NCBI GenBank assembly: GCA_001772005.1
Contig: MERI01000240.1
Location: 1 to 34,266 of the forward strand
Direction: 5' to 3'
Source of the DNA: Betaproteobacteria bacterium RIFCSPLOWO2_12_FULL_62_58
GTDB lineage: Bacteria; Pseudomonadota; Gammaproteobacteria; Burkholderiales; SG8-41
Length of the DNA stretch: 34,266 nucleotides
Within the stretch, counting starts at the first letter, position 1. Every line of letters starts with the position of its first letter. Below the pieces are notes generated by a model. That model was not told where the DNA came from. It searched no databases and saw only the letters and a program-made list of their open reading frames with translations. This document shows positions 7,342 through 15,467 of this stretch, one piece after another. The translations under genes and the position numbers were made by a program.

Positions 7342-8529
7342 TCAAATAACTTTCGAATCCCTCAGCGCCTGGATGCGCGCGCCGTCGTAGCCGATCTCCC
7401 GCAGCAGCGCCTCCGTGTGCTCGCCTAGCGCCGGTGCCGCGCGCGCCGGCGCCTCCTCGCCCTCACATTGCACTGGCGGGGCGACCATGCGGTAGGACCC
7501 CTTCACCGGGTGCGGCAGCGTCTGCAACCGGCCGTGCTCCGTCACGAACGGACTCTCGAGCGCTTGCGCGAGATCGTGGATTGGCGCCGCCGGCACGGCG
7601 CCGGCGAAAACCGCGAGCCACTCCGCCGTCGTGCGCTGCTCCAGCTCGCGGTCGAGCATCTCGGTCAGCAGATCGCGGAGCCGCAGCCGGTCCGGGAACA
7701 GGCGAAAGCGCGCGTCCTCGCTCCACTCTGGATGTCCGAGTTTCTCGCACAGCGCCGGCCAGAACTTCTCCTTGTTGCACATGAGGTAGATCCAGCCGTC
7801 GCGCGTGCGATAGAGCTGGCACGGCGTCAACGCGGGATGCGCTGAGCGCGGCAGGCGCCCGGTGACGACGCCTTCGTTCAGGTACCAGGTAGCGAGATAG
7901 TTCACGTTGTGCAGCGCCACGTCGAACAGGCTCACGTCGATGTCGCGTCCCACGCCGGTCGCGCGCGCGGAGGTCAGCGCCGCGAGCAGCGCGTACGCGA
8001 GCCCGAGTCCCGTCATCAGGTCCACGATCGAGAGTCCGAAGCGCGCCGGCGGCGCACCGGGCTCGCCGGTCAGCGAGAAGTAGCCGGCCTCCGCCTGCAT
8101 CAGGTAGTCGAACCCCGGCCAGTCGGCGCGCGGGCCGCTGCGCCCGTAGGCGGAGAGGTGTGCGCACACGATCTTCGGGTTGTGCGCCTTGAGGCGCTCG
8201 TAGACCAGCCCGAGCTTCACCGGCACGGTTCCGCGCAGGTTCGAGGCGAGCGCGTCCGCCGTGCGCACGAGATCGTGCAGCACCGCCTGTCCTTCCGGGC
8301 GGCTCAGATCGAGCGTGAGGCTTTTTTTGTTGCGGTTGAAGCTGTGGAAGAACTCGCTGTCGCCGGGCGCGAAGAAGTACGGTCCCACCGCGCGCGACAT
8401 GTCGCCGCCGTCGTTGGGGTTCTCGATCTTGATCACCTCGGCGCCCTGGTCGGCGAGGAACATCGTGCCGAACGGCCCCGCCCCGTACTGCTCGACCGCC
8501 AGCACGCGCACGCCGTCTAGCGGCAGCAT
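7342..8529 (-). CDS. Class III (CaiB/BaiF) CoA-transferase
   Basis: A 395-residue cytoplasmic CoA-transferase, normal length for the family. It starts with LPLDGVRVLAVEQYGAGPFG and the ADQGAEVIKIENP nucleotide-binding region. The catalytic aspartate that forms the acyl-anhydride intermediate is probably D170 in the segment SIVDLMTGLG. The reaction moves CoA between acyl-CoA and a free carboxylic acid; the acids involved cannot be told. Upstream on the same strand lie genes for a Bug binding protein, an acyl-CoA dehydrogenase and a MaoC hydratase, which suits activation of an imported acid before beta-oxidation-like steps. No good ribosome binding site is present before the ATG. Confidence 0.92.
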   Translation of the reverse strand: MLPLDGVRVLAVEQYGAGPFGTMFLADQGAEVIKIENPNDGGDMSRAVGPYFFAPGDSEFFHSFNRNKKSLTLDLSRPEGQAVLHDLVRTADALASNLRGTVPVKLGLVYERLKAHNPKIVCAHLSAYGRSGPRADWPGFDYLMQAEAGYFSLTGEPGAPPARFGLSIVDLMTGLGLAYALLAALTSARATGVGRDIDVSLFDVALHNVNYLATWYLNEGVVTGRLPRSAHPALTPCQLYRTRDGWIYLMCNKEKFWPALCEKLGHPEWSEDARFRLFPDRLRLRDLLTEMLDRELEQRTTAEWLAVFAGAVPAAPIHDLAQALESPFVTEHGRLQTLPHPVKGSYRMVAPPVQCEGEEAPARAAPALGEHTEALLREIGYDGARIQALRDSKVI

Positions 8530-8538
8530 GGCGAACCA

Positions 8539-9081
8539 TTAAGGCTCATATGAGCCGCAGCTAAACGCAGCGAGTTGGACATGACTGACTGGTGAGCTCA
8601 TGACCGAGTAAATGCGTGACGTAAGAAGCTTTGTCAGCGGCGCGTCAACTCCAAACTTGTTTTCAGCCCAATTTCTTATCTCGTGGTATCGGCTATGGTC
8701 GAACCGGACCCCGAAGAGCGGTTCGAAGATGAGTGCTAAGTCGCGAAGAACAGACTTCGCATTGTAGAGATAGGTCTCAGCCTGCTCAGTAAGGCGGGAT
8801 ATCTGCGGCACTTCGACAACTCGTCCGTCGGACTGAGTGGATATTTCACTTTCGTGTATACGTTTTCTGATGGCTTCGGTTTCTTGACTTACGTTGTCAC
8901 ACAGCTCCATGCACTGAAGAAGTCGTGGCTTGACGGAGTTGATGTAAATCTCAAGCACTCGATCTTGCTTGTCTTTTGGAAGATTGAAGAACCGGATGAC
9001 CTCATGAGTCTGCACTGCCAACCGGGCCACAATGGGATTGCTAGTCCCATGGTCCGACACCTTCTTAATGACGAAAGGCAT
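8539..9081 (-). CDS. Hypothetical protein, AT-richer orphan gene
   Basis: A 180-residue soluble protein that I do not recognise. It is rich in charged residues and predicted helix (for example RLTEQAETYLYNAKSVLRDL), with no signal peptide, membrane segment or catalytic motif. Base composition is visibly more AT-rich than in the neighbours and the codon choice differs, which points to recent acquisition. It sits directly downstream of a decayed toxin remnant and ends 9 bp before the CoA-transferase start. The start ATG has a weak ribosome binding site. It may belong to an accessory insertion together with the toxin-antitoxin remnant. Confidence 0.6.
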   Translation of the reverse strand: MPFVIKKVSDHGTSNPIVARLAVQTHEVIRFFNLPKDKQDRVLEIYINSVKPRLLQCMELCDNVSQETEAIRKRIHESEISTQSDGRVVEVPQISRLTEQAETYLYNAKSVLRDLALIFEPLFGVRFDHSRYHEIRNWAENKFGVDAPLTKLLTSRIYSVMSSPVSHVQLAAFSCGSYEP

Positions 9082-9122
9082 GCGCCAAACCGATGACAGT
9101 AAACAGGGTCAGTGTATTTTCA

Positions 9123-9272
9123 TTAGCTGAGAATGTTACTCTGACCCGGATTCACTGGAGACACATTCTGCTTGCTGCGATACCAGCGCAGGATGCGGAT
9201 CGTGCTCCTGGTCTCGCGATAGTTGACGATGAAATCGATCGACGCGCCAAACGCGTCTCGAGCCGCGCGCGC
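9123..9272 (-). pseudogene. ParE/RelE-type toxin remnant
   Basis: A 49-codon open stretch with no start codon reads GASIDFIVNYRETRSTIRIL, which resembles the C-terminal part of ParE-family toxins. A stop lies at 9273-9275, immediately upstream in this frame, and real ParE proteins are about twice as long, so the N-terminal half is missing. It is directly downstream of an intact ribbon-helix-helix antitoxin gene. The tail ends in foreign sequence containing GGGTCAGAGTAAC. Confidence 0.55.
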
Positions 9273-9276
9273 TCAC

Positions 9277-9540
9277 TCAAGCAGCTGTTGGCCGGCGCTT
9301 CGCGGCATGCCGCTCGATGGTGGCCCGCGCTCGCGCCATTACTTTGCCGTGTGGAATCGCGCCATGGCGGTCTATATCTTCGTCGGCTTCAATGGTCTCG
9401 CGCACGTCTTGCTCAGTCGCCTCGAGGCCATCGCGTAAGACGAAGCGCAGCATCGATTTCGGCGTGCGGCCAGCGAGCTGGGCAAGCTTCTCGATGCGGC
9501 GTCGCTGCCCCGGAGTCAGTGCCAAGGATCGCATGCGCAT
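9277..9540 (-). CDS. Ribbon-helix-helix antitoxin (ParD/CopG-like)
   Basis: An 87-residue protein. The N-terminal third (RSLALTPGQRRRIEKLAQLA, then GRTPKSMLRFVLRDGLE) fits a ribbon-helix-helix DNA-binding domain. The C-terminal part, IPHGKVMARARATIERH, matches the toxin-binding helix common in ParE-partner antitoxins. It begins 6 bp after the stop of the Bug gene with GAGGAA as ribosome binding site. Its cognate toxin gene downstream is truncated, so this is probably an orphan antitoxin that may still bind DNA or neutralise related toxins. Confidence 0.7.
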   Translation of the reverse strand: MRMRSLALTPGQRRRIEKLAQLAGRTPKSMLRFVLRDGLEATEQDVRETIEADEDIDRHGAIPHGKVMARARATIERHAAKRRPTAA

Positions 9541-9546
9541 TATTCC

Positions 9547-10506
9547 TCAGTTGATCGTGATCTTGGCCTGCTTGATCACCTCGGCCCACTCGGCAATCTC
9601 GCGCTTGATCAACGTCAGGAACTCCTCGGGCGTGCCGCCGGTCGGCTCGAGTCCTTCGTTCGCGATTCGCGCCGCGAAATCCGGCGCCTTCACGATCTTG
9701 TTGATTTCGGCGTTCAGCCTGTCGATGATGGGTTTCGGCACGCCCCTGGGCGCAATCACGCCGTGCCAGTTGTTCACTTGGTACTTGTAGCCCGATTCCA
9801 TGACAGTCGGCACGTCGGGCAGCGCGCTGACGCGTTTCGGGAAGCTCACCGCGAGTGCGACCAGGCGCTTTGCCTTGACGTGGGGCACAGCGGCGGCCGC
9901 GGCAGCGACCATCATCTGCGTCTGTCCCGATATCGTGTCGATAACGGCGGGGCCGGTGCCCTTGTAGGGGATGTGCGTGATCTTTATCCCGGTGCGCATG
10001 GCGAACAGTTCCGTGGCGAGATGCGTGATGCCACCCTGGCCCGTCGAGGCATAATTGATCTGCCCGGGCTTGGCTTTAGCGAGCGCGACGAGTTGCTTCA
10101 CGGTCTTGATAGGCAACGACGGATGCACGGTGATAACGTAGGGACCATCCTCGGTCTGGATCACCGGAACCATGTCGTTCAGCGCGTCGTACTTCAGGTT
10201 CTTGTAGAGACTCGGGGAGGTCGTGAAGCTGCCCGAGATAAGCAGCAGCGTGTACCCGTCCGCCGGGGACTTGAACGCGACCTCCGTGCCGAGCGTGCTT
10301 CCCGCGCCCCCCCTGTTGTCGACGATGAACTGCTGTCCGAACACCTTGGTAAGCGGCGGCGCGATCAAGCGCGCGATGTAATCCGAGCCGCCGCCGGGGG
10401 GGAACGGCACGATGATCCGCACCGACTTCGTCGGGTAATTCTGCGATTGTGCGACGCCGCCCGCGGCGCACAGCGCCGCCGCGACGAAAAGATGCATGGA
10501 TTTCAT
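9547..10506 (-). CDS. Bug/TctC-family solute-binding protein
   Basis: A 319-residue periplasmic protein with a signal peptide cleaved near residue 21 (VAQSQNYPTK). Family motifs appear in order: NYPTKSVRIIVPFPPGGGSD, then IVDNRGGAGSTLGTEV, SPADGYTLLL, VHPSLPIKTVKQL, THL and HIPYKGTGPA. Bug proteins bind small carboxylates and can feed a TctA/TctB permease or act as sensors. No TctA or TctB gene is in the window. It precedes the CoA-transferase on the same strand, separated by the antitoxin and an orphan gene, which suggests delivery of a carboxylic acid substrate. An AGGAG ribosome binding site is present. Confidence 0.92.
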   Translation of the reverse strand: MKSMHLFVAAALCAAGGVAQSQNYPTKSVRIIVPFPPGGGSDYIARLIAPPLTKVFGQQFIVDNRGGAGSTLGTEVAFKSPADGYTLLLISGSFTTSPSLYKNLKYDALNDMVPVIQTEDGPYVITVHPSLPIKTVKQLVALAKAKPGQINYASTGQGGITHLATELFAMRTGIKITHIPYKGTGPAVIDTISGQTQMMVAAAAAAVPHVKAKRLVALAVSFPKRVSALPDVPTVMESGYKYQVNNWHGVIAPRGVPKPIIDRLNAEINKIVKAPDFAARIANEGLEPTGGTPEEFLTLIKREIAEWAEVIKQAKITIN

Positions 10507-10610
10507 TCTGAAGGCTCCTGTCTTGGGATCTGTGGCTGTTGTCGTTCCGCAGCCGTATTTTAACCCCGATTAACCGCCTCCATTTGCCTTCATCGGCGGC
10601 TCAATAAACC

Positions 10611-10693
10611 CGTGAGTCGTGAAATCGGGAGATCGCGAGAGAGAGTTAGTACGCTGTGCCGCTCTCCCGCCCTCACGCTCTCGCGTACTCACG
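10611..10693. repeat. Imperfect inverted repeat of CGTGAG / ATCGGGAG modules
   Basis: CGTGAG at 10611-10616 is mirrored by CTCACG at 10688-10693, with ATCGGGAGATCGCGAGAG on one side and CTCTCCCGCCCTCACGCTCT on the other. The acyl-CoA dehydrogenase stop codon (10689-10691) lies inside the right arm, so the repeat overlaps the gene end. Similar modules occur at 12563-12655 and at 26732. Confidence 0.55.
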
Positions 10694-11858
10694 CTGGATA
10701 GCGCTTGACGAGCTCGCGGGCGATGATGATCCGCTGCAGCTCGTTGGTGCCCTCGCCGATCGCGAGCAGCGGCGCGTCGCGATAGTAGCGCTCGATGTTG
10801 AACTCCTTCGAGTAGCCGTAGGCGCCGTGGATGCGCATCGCCTCCAGGCTGTTTTCGAGCGCTGCCTCGGTGGCGTAGAGCTTCGCCATGCCGGCCTCGA
10901 GATCGCAGCGCCCGCCCGCGTCATAGGCGCGCGCGGCGGATTCGACCAGCAGGCGCGCGGCCTCGACCCGCGTCGCCATGTCGGCGAGCTTGATCTGAAT
11001 CGCCTGGTGCTCGGCGATCGGCTTGCCGAAGGTCTTGCGCTGCTGAGCATAGCGCAGCGATTCCTCCAGGCACGCGCGCGCGAGTCCCGCCCCGCGCGCC
11101 GCGACGTTGATGCGCCCGAGCTCGAGCCCGTTTAGCACCTGCTGCAGGCCGCGGCCTTCCTCCGTCCCGATCAGATTCGCGGCCGGCACCCGGCAGTCTT
11201 CGAATGTGAGCTCGGCCGTATCGATGCCGCGGTAACCGAGCTTCTCGAGCTTGCGCACCACCTTGAAGCCCGGTCCCTTCTCGATCAGCAGCAGGCTCAT
11301 GCCCCGGTGCGGCGGTTGCGCGCGCAGATCGGTCTTCACCAGCACCGCCAGAATCTGCCCCTCGGCGCTGTTGGTGATCCAGGTCTTGGCGCCGTTGACG
11401 ACGTAGTGGCCACCTTCGCGGCGCGCGTGCGTGCGGATCGCCTGCAGGTCCGTGCCGCAGTCGGGCTCGGTCAGCGCGATGCCGCCGCGCAACTCGCCGC
11501 TCGCGAAACGCGGCAGGTAGCGCGTCTTTTGTTCGTCAGTACCGAAACGCTGCACCGCCCCCGCCATGATGAGATGCGAATTGAAGAATCCCGGCACCGA
11601 CATCCACACCGCCGACATGCGCTCGACGATCCTCGCATAGGTCAGCGCCGGGAGACCGAGCCCGCCGTGCTCTGGCGCGATGGTGGCGCCGAAGAGCCCG
11701 AGCGTCGCCAGCTTCTCGACGATCCCAATCGGGTAGGTGTCGGCGGCTTCCAGCGCGTGCGCGACCGGGCGCACGTCCCGCTCGAGGAATCGGTCCACGC
11801 TCTGCAGGATAAGCGTTTCCTGCCCGTCGCCTGCGGGCGGCTGCGGTGTTGCGTCCAT
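10689..11858 (-). CDS. Acyl-CoA dehydrogenase
   Basis: A 389-residue FAD-dependent acyl-CoA dehydrogenase that introduces a 2,3-double bond into an acyl-CoA and passes electrons to ETF. The FAD/substrate signature ALTEPDCGTD and the WITNS segment are present. The expected catalytic glutamate is E369 in IGEGTNELQ near the C-terminus. The ATG at 11858 is preferred over an upstream ATG in the same frame, because the extra N-terminus would be encoded by the C-rich palindromic repeat. The neighbours are MaoC hydratase (upstream on the same strand), a Bug protein and a CoA-transferase, which together sketch CoA-dependent acid catabolism. The true substrate is unknown. Confidence 0.92.
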   Translation of the reverse strand: MDATPQPPAGDGQETLILQSVDRFLERDVRPVAHALEAADTYPIGIVEKLATLGLFGATIAPEHGGLGLPALTYARIVERMSAVWMSVPGFFNSHLIMAGAVQRFGTDEQKTRYLPRFASGELRGGIALTEPDCGTDLQAIRTHARREGGHYVVNGAKTWITNSAEGQILAVLVKTDLRAQPPHRGMSLLLIEKGPGFKVVRKLEKLGYRGIDTAELTFEDCRVPAANLIGTEEGRGLQQVLNGLELGRINVAARGAGLARACLEESLRYAQQRKTFGKPIAEHQAIQIKLADMATRVEAARLLVESAARAYDAGGRCDLEAGMAKLYATEAALENSLEAMRIHGAYGYSKEFNIERYYRDAPLLAIGEGTNELQRIIIARELVKRYPA

Positions 11859-11902
11859 GCCTAGAGCTCGCAACAAAATGACCGAGCGGTGGCGATAGAG
11901 CA

Positions 11903-12010
11903 CCACCCCCACCCTGGCCCTCCCCCTGGGGGGGAGGGGAGAACTTTTCTGTTTATAGGAACATAAAAGACCTCCTTCCCCCTCAGGGGGAAGGTTGGGA
12001 TGGGGGTGGG
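11903..12010. repeat. C-rich nested palindromic repeat pair
   Basis: The left half, CCACCCCCACCCTGGCCCT, is mirrored imperfectly by AAGGTTGGGATGGGGGTGGG at the right end. Each half carries its own hairpin (CCCTCCCC with GGGGAGGG; CCTTCCCCCTCAGGGGGAAGG spans 11982-12003). The 30-odd bp between are AT-rich. This resembles paired REP sequences (BIME-like). A similar half-element is at 30462-30536. Confidence 0.65.
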
Positions 12011-12039
12011 TCGGGCCAATCTCATTGCGTTATCGGCGC

Positions 12040-12558
12040 TTAGTAACCGGCCACATCGTCCACGGCGTGGCCGCGCTTGGGCACGAGAATAGCGCGCTCG
12101 TAGCTCATGAACACGGTGCCGTCGGTTTTCCTGCCGGTGGTGCGCACGGTGACGATCCCCTGCGTCGGGCGCGACTTCGACTCGCGCACCTCCAGCACTT
12201 CGGACTCGGCGTAGATCGTGTCGCCGGCGAACACCGGCGCCGTCAGCCGGACCTTGTCCCAGCCGAGGTTGGCAACCGCCTTCTGGCTGAGATCGCTGAC
12301 GCTCATGCCGGTGACCATCGCCAGCGTCAGGCAGCTGTTCACCAGCGGCCGCCCGAACTCGGTCTTCGCGGCATACGCCGCATCGAAGTGCAGCGGGTGG
12401 TTATTCATGGTGAGCAGCGTGAACCAGGTGTTGTCGGCTTCCGAGATCGTGCGCCCCGGCCGGTGCTCGTAGACGTCGCCGACCTTGAAGTCCTCGAAGT
12501 ACCGGCCGAAGGACTCGCGGTAACGGTTCGGCCCCACTTGCTTTCGATCAATAGTCAT
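12040..12558 (-). CDS. MaoC-family (R)-specific enoyl-CoA hydratase-like protein
   Basis: A 172-residue hot-dog fold protein of the MaoC dehydratase type, which hydrates trans-2-enoyl-CoA or a related unsaturated CoA thioester. The hydratase segment GRTISEADNTWFTLLTMNNH supplies D42 and H54, the probable catalytic pair; it is followed by the conserved FGRPLVNSCLTLAMVTGMSV helix region. It lies between the acyl-CoA dehydrogenase and MmgE/PrpD genes on the same strand, as expected for consecutive steps on one acyl-CoA. Relatives include mesaconyl-C4-CoA and itaconyl-CoA hydratases, but the substrate here is not decided. Confidence 0.88.
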   Translation of the reverse strand: MTIDRKQVGPNRYRESFGRYFEDFKVGDVYEHRPGRTISEADNTWFTLLTMNNHPLHFDAAYAAKTEFGRPLVNSCLTLAMVTGMSVSDLSQKAVANLGWDKVRLTAPVFAGDTIYAESEVLEVRESKSRPTQGIVTVRTTGRKTDGTVFMSYERAILVPKRGHAVDDVAGY

Positions 12559-12562
12559 ATTG

Positions 12563-12655
12563 ATCGAAACGTGAGGGCGTCAGATCGGGAGTGCGTGAGG
12601 GCGAAAAAGCGGATCTTTTCCATCTGACGATCTCCCGACCTCACGATCTCCCGGC
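12563..12655. repeat. GTGAGG / ATCGGGAG modular repeat between MaoC and PrpD genes
   Basis: GTGAGG and ATCGGGAG modules on one side are mirrored by CTGACGATCTCCCGACCTCA on the other. The PrpD stop codon lies inside it, and its last residues (GRS) are encoded by an ATCTCCC module on the complementary strand. It is related to 10611-10693. Confidence 0.5.
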
Positions 12656-14056
12656 CGCAGCGCGGCGCCCGCTCGTCTCGTCGGGACGCGTCAGGCGCAG
12701 CAGCGCGCCGATGTCCCGCGCCTGATCGAGCGCCAGCAGTGCGCCCGCGAGCTCGTCGCGCCGGCGCGCGGAGAGATAAGGCCCGGCGAGCCCGTCGAAC
12801 TTGGCGCGCAACTCGGCCGCCGAAAGAAAATTCCCCGGTTCGCCCTTCGGCACCCGCACATAGGTCTGGAACGCGCCGCGCGCAGTCTTGATCCGCACGG
12901 CTGCGCTCATTTCCGCGGGAAAGTCGGCCTGGACATTCGGATCGATGCGTGTCCGTACCCGTTTGCACAATGCCAGAGTGACGGGATCGCCGAGATGGCG
13001 CGCGTAGTCGTCCCACGCGAGGCCGCCGGTGCGCAGCGCCACGGAGGCGCAAAACGCCATCGAGAACTGCCCGTCCACAACCGATTTGGGAGACTGCTTG
13101 GCCGGCTCCGGGTCACCGGTGATTTTCCACCCCGCCTCGGGCAGGCCGACCTCGACCGCTTCGACCTCGTCCGCCCTGATGCCGTGCGCGCGGGCGAGCG
13201 CGAGTATCCCGTCGATGGCGGCATGACTGTAGCGGCACGAGGGGTAGGGCTTCACAGCGATCTTCAGCGTTTCCCAGCGGCGGCCGAGCCCGTCCACCAC
13301 TTTCTCCGCGTCTGCGGCGGGCGCATAAGCGTGCAGGAAACCCCATTTGCCCTCGATGGCGTCGCTCGCGCCCTTGTAGCCCTCGCGCGCCAGAGTTGCC
13401 GCGATCAGCCCGCACATTGCCGCGTGGCCGACGTGCGAGCGCTTGGTCCAGGCGCCGTTCACCAGGAACTGCATCGAGCCCGCCGCCATGCTGAGCACGA
13501 TCCCGAAGGCATTGGCGTAGCCCTCCGGATCGAGCCCGAGCAGGCGCCCGGCGGCGGCGGCCGCGCCGAAGGCGCCGCAGGTCGCAGTCGGGTGGAAGCC
13601 GCGGTCGTAATGCGCCGCCGGGTCGAGCGCGAGGCTCAGGCGAATCTGCACCTCGTAGCCAGCGACGATGGCGGCGATCGCCGCCTTCCCATCGGCGCCC
13701 CCCATCTCGGCGGCGGCGAAGGCGGCCGGCATGATCGGCGCGCTCGGATGCAGCGAGCCGGGCGCGTGGGTGTCGTCGAAGTCGAGCGAGTGGGCGAGGG
13801 TGCCGTTCAGCATCGCCGCCCCGGGCGGAGTGTAACCAGCGGCATCCCCGATTACCGTGCAGGCGCCGCCCGTGAGGCCCAGCCGGCAGGCGGCGGAAAC
13901 CATCGCCGGCGTCGATTCCGCCTCATTGCGGGCGCGCATTGCGATGCCGACGAGGTCGAGGGCGAGCGCCTTGACGCGCCCGCCCACCTCGCCGGGCAAT
14001 GCGTCGTAAGAGATCCCCGCGACAAATTCGCCAAGCGTACGCGTGATTGCAGTCAT
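12641..14056 (-). CDS. MmgE/PrpD family protein
   Basis: A 471-residue cytoplasmic protein of the MmgE/PrpD family, which includes 2-methylcitrate dehydratase, cis-aconitate decarboxylase and many enzymes of unknown reaction. Family segments are clear: the helical N-terminus, LNGTLAHSLDFDDTH, the FHPTATCGAFGAAAAAGRLLG stretch, and KPYPSCRYSHAAIDGILAL. The length is normal. As the first gene of the minus-strand catabolic group it may dehydrate or decarboxylate a tricarboxylic acid, but family membership does not settle the reaction. The 3' end runs into a modular repeat, which may have changed its last residues. Confidence 0.92.
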   Translation of the reverse strand: MTAITRTLGEFVAGISYDALPGEVGGRVKALALDLVGIAMRARNEAESTPAMVSAACRLGLTGGACTVIGDAAGYTPPGAAMLNGTLAHSLDFDDTHAPGSLHPSAPIMPAAFAAAEMGGADGKAAIAAIVAGYEVQIRLSLALDPAAHYDRGFHPTATCGAFGAAAAAGRLLGLDPEGYANAFGIVLSMAAGSMQFLVNGAWTKRSHVGHAAMCGLIAATLAREGYKGASDAIEGKWGFLHAYAPAADAEKVVDGLGRRWETLKIAVKPYPSCRYSHAAIDGILALARAHGIRADEVEAVEVGLPEAGWKITGDPEPAKQSPKSVVDGQFSMAFCASVALRTGGLAWDDYARHLGDPVTLALCKRVRTRIDPNVQADFPAEMSAAVRIKTARGAFQTYVRVPKGEPGNFLSAAELRAKFDGLAGPYLSARRRDELAGALLALDQARDIGALLRLTRPDETSGRRAAAGRS

Positions 14057-14417
14057 GGGCTCCTCCTGGAACCGGTCTTACCGCTCCTGGGTGGGCGGAA
14101 AGCAGACATCATAAGAGAGCGGCCCGTTCCCGGCAACGCGGAGTAATTGGGGTCACACCACGCCCGAGGCCGGGACCCTGCGCTGGGGCAAGGTGGTCAA
14201 GACCGCCGGCATCAAGCCGGAGTGAGGGATGGTCTTCGAACTCGGCCGCGTCCGGCAAAATGTGGGAACCGCCGATCTTTGAACACCCGCAAAAAGCGAC
14301 GAAGCTCGATCACCGTACACTTATGCAAGACGATGCCGGGGAGATTGAATTTCGTGCCCGTCGGTGATTCAATTCCTGCGGGGGCACATGCGTGCCGGAA
14401 GGCTCATAAGGAGATTC
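14057..14417. other. Divergent intergenic region with a gene remnant
   Basis: This stretch lies between the divergent PrpD and Bug genes and must carry promoters for both, none of which was identified with confidence. It contains a Bug 3' remnant (14157-14225) preceded by AATTGGGGTCAC. Further right, an ATTGAAT/ATTCAAT inverted repeat near 14343-14373 could be an operator or a chance match. No intact gene is supported. Confidence 0.45.
14157..14225 (+). pseudogene. 3' remnant of a Bug-type binding protein gene
   Basis: The stretch reads TTPEAGTLRWGKVVKTAGIK-PE then stop, which matches the usual C-terminus of Bug proteins (compare the AKWEKVVKPLGITPE end of the next gene). Only about 22 codons remain, with a small internal loss. 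The left breakpoint is marked by AATTGGGGTCAC. An intact Bug gene follows on the same strand. Confidence 0.6.
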
Positions 14418-15404
14418 ATGCTGACACCCACACGAATTTGCGTCCGCTTGGGGCGCGTCCTGCTAGGCGCGCTTGCGATATCCGCCGCGGTCCCGGTCCA
14501 TGCTCAACAGTTTCCCACGCGGCCCGTGCGCCTGGTGGTGCCGTATCCTGCGGGCGGCGCCAACGACATCGTGGCGCGGCTGCTCGCGCCGAAGATGGGC
14601 GAGCAGCTCGGCCAGAACGTCGTCGTCGACAATCGTGGCGGCGGGAACACCCTCATCGGTTCGGAACTGGTGGCCAAGGCGGTGCCCAACGGCTACACGA
14701 TCCTGATCGTTGCCGCCGGCCACGCCATCAATCCCAGCCTCTACCCCAAGCTGCCGTACGACACGGCGCGCGATTTCGCGCCGATCGCGCTGATCGGTGA
14801 CGGCGCCTACGTACTGGTGGCGCATCCCTCGACCGGGATCTCGTCGGTCGCCGATCTCATCGCGGCCGCCAGGAGCAAGCCGGGGCAGATCGCTTACGCC
14901 TCGTCGAGCGTAGGCAACCTGACGCACCTGGCCGCGGAACTGTTCAACTCCCTCGCCGGGGTCAAGATGCTGCACGTGCCGTACAAGGGCGGCAACCCCG
15001 CGATGACGGATCTACTCGGCGGCAGGGTTGCGGTCTTCTTTTCCACCGTTGCCGTGGCGCGGCCTCACCTGCAGTCCGGCAGGATCAAGGGTCTGGGCGT
15101 GACGACCGCGCGGCGCACCATGGCGCTGCCGAATCTGCCGCCGATCGCGGAAGCGGGTTTGCCCGGTTACGAAGTGAGCGGCTGGTACGGCCTGGTCGCG
15201 CCGGCGGCGACGCCCAAGGCGGCCATAGACCGGCTGCATGGCGCCGTGCAGGTGGCACTGCGACAACCCGACATCAAGGACAAGCTCCTCGGAGTCGGCA
15301 TCGAAACAGTGGACGCTGCGACCGCGCAGTTCGGGGAAAAGATCAAAGTCGAACTTGCGAAGTGGGAGAAGGTCGTGAAGCCGCTCGGCATCACGCCGGA
15401 ATAG
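14418..15404 (+). CDS. Bug/TctC-family solute-binding protein
   Basis: A 328-residue periplasmic binding protein with a signal peptide ending VHAQQFPTRP. Family motifs: RPVRLVVPYPAGGANDIVAR, VVVDNRGGGNTLIGSE, HPSTGISSVADLI, NLTHLAAELF, HVPYKGGNPAMTDL. The ATG at 14418 follows AAGGAG, and the signal peptide begins there, although the frame is open upstream to 14364. It is followed 63 bp later by an MFS transporter gene on the same strand. The ligand is unknown; carboxylates or small amides are usual for the family. Confidence 0.92.
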   Translation: MLTPTRICVRLGRVLLGALAISAAVPVHAQQFPTRPVRLVVPYPAGGANDIVARLLAPKMGEQLGQNVVVDNRGGGNTLIGSELVAKAVPNGYTILIVAAGHAINPSLYPKLPYDTARDFAPIALIGDGAYVLVAHPSTGISSVADLIAAARSKPGQIAYASSSVGNLTHLAAELFNSLAGVKMLHVPYKGGNPAMTDLLGGRVAVFFSTVAVARPHLQSGRIKGLGVTTARRTMALPNLPPIAEAGLPGYEVSGWYGLVAPAATPKAAIDRLHGAVQVALRQPDIKDKLLGVGIETVDAATAQFGEKIKVELAKWEKVVKPLGITPE

Positions 15405-15467
15405 GGGAGCGCGGGGTGGTGATCTGTCCGCGATTTCGGTCTGTCCCCGATTTCCGTCCATGAATTG

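Noticed and set aside
8539-8580. A possible attC site: GTCCAAC on the minus strand near the end of the orphan gene
   Set aside because: No matching GTTRRRY box or complementary inner boxes were found at a suitable distance.
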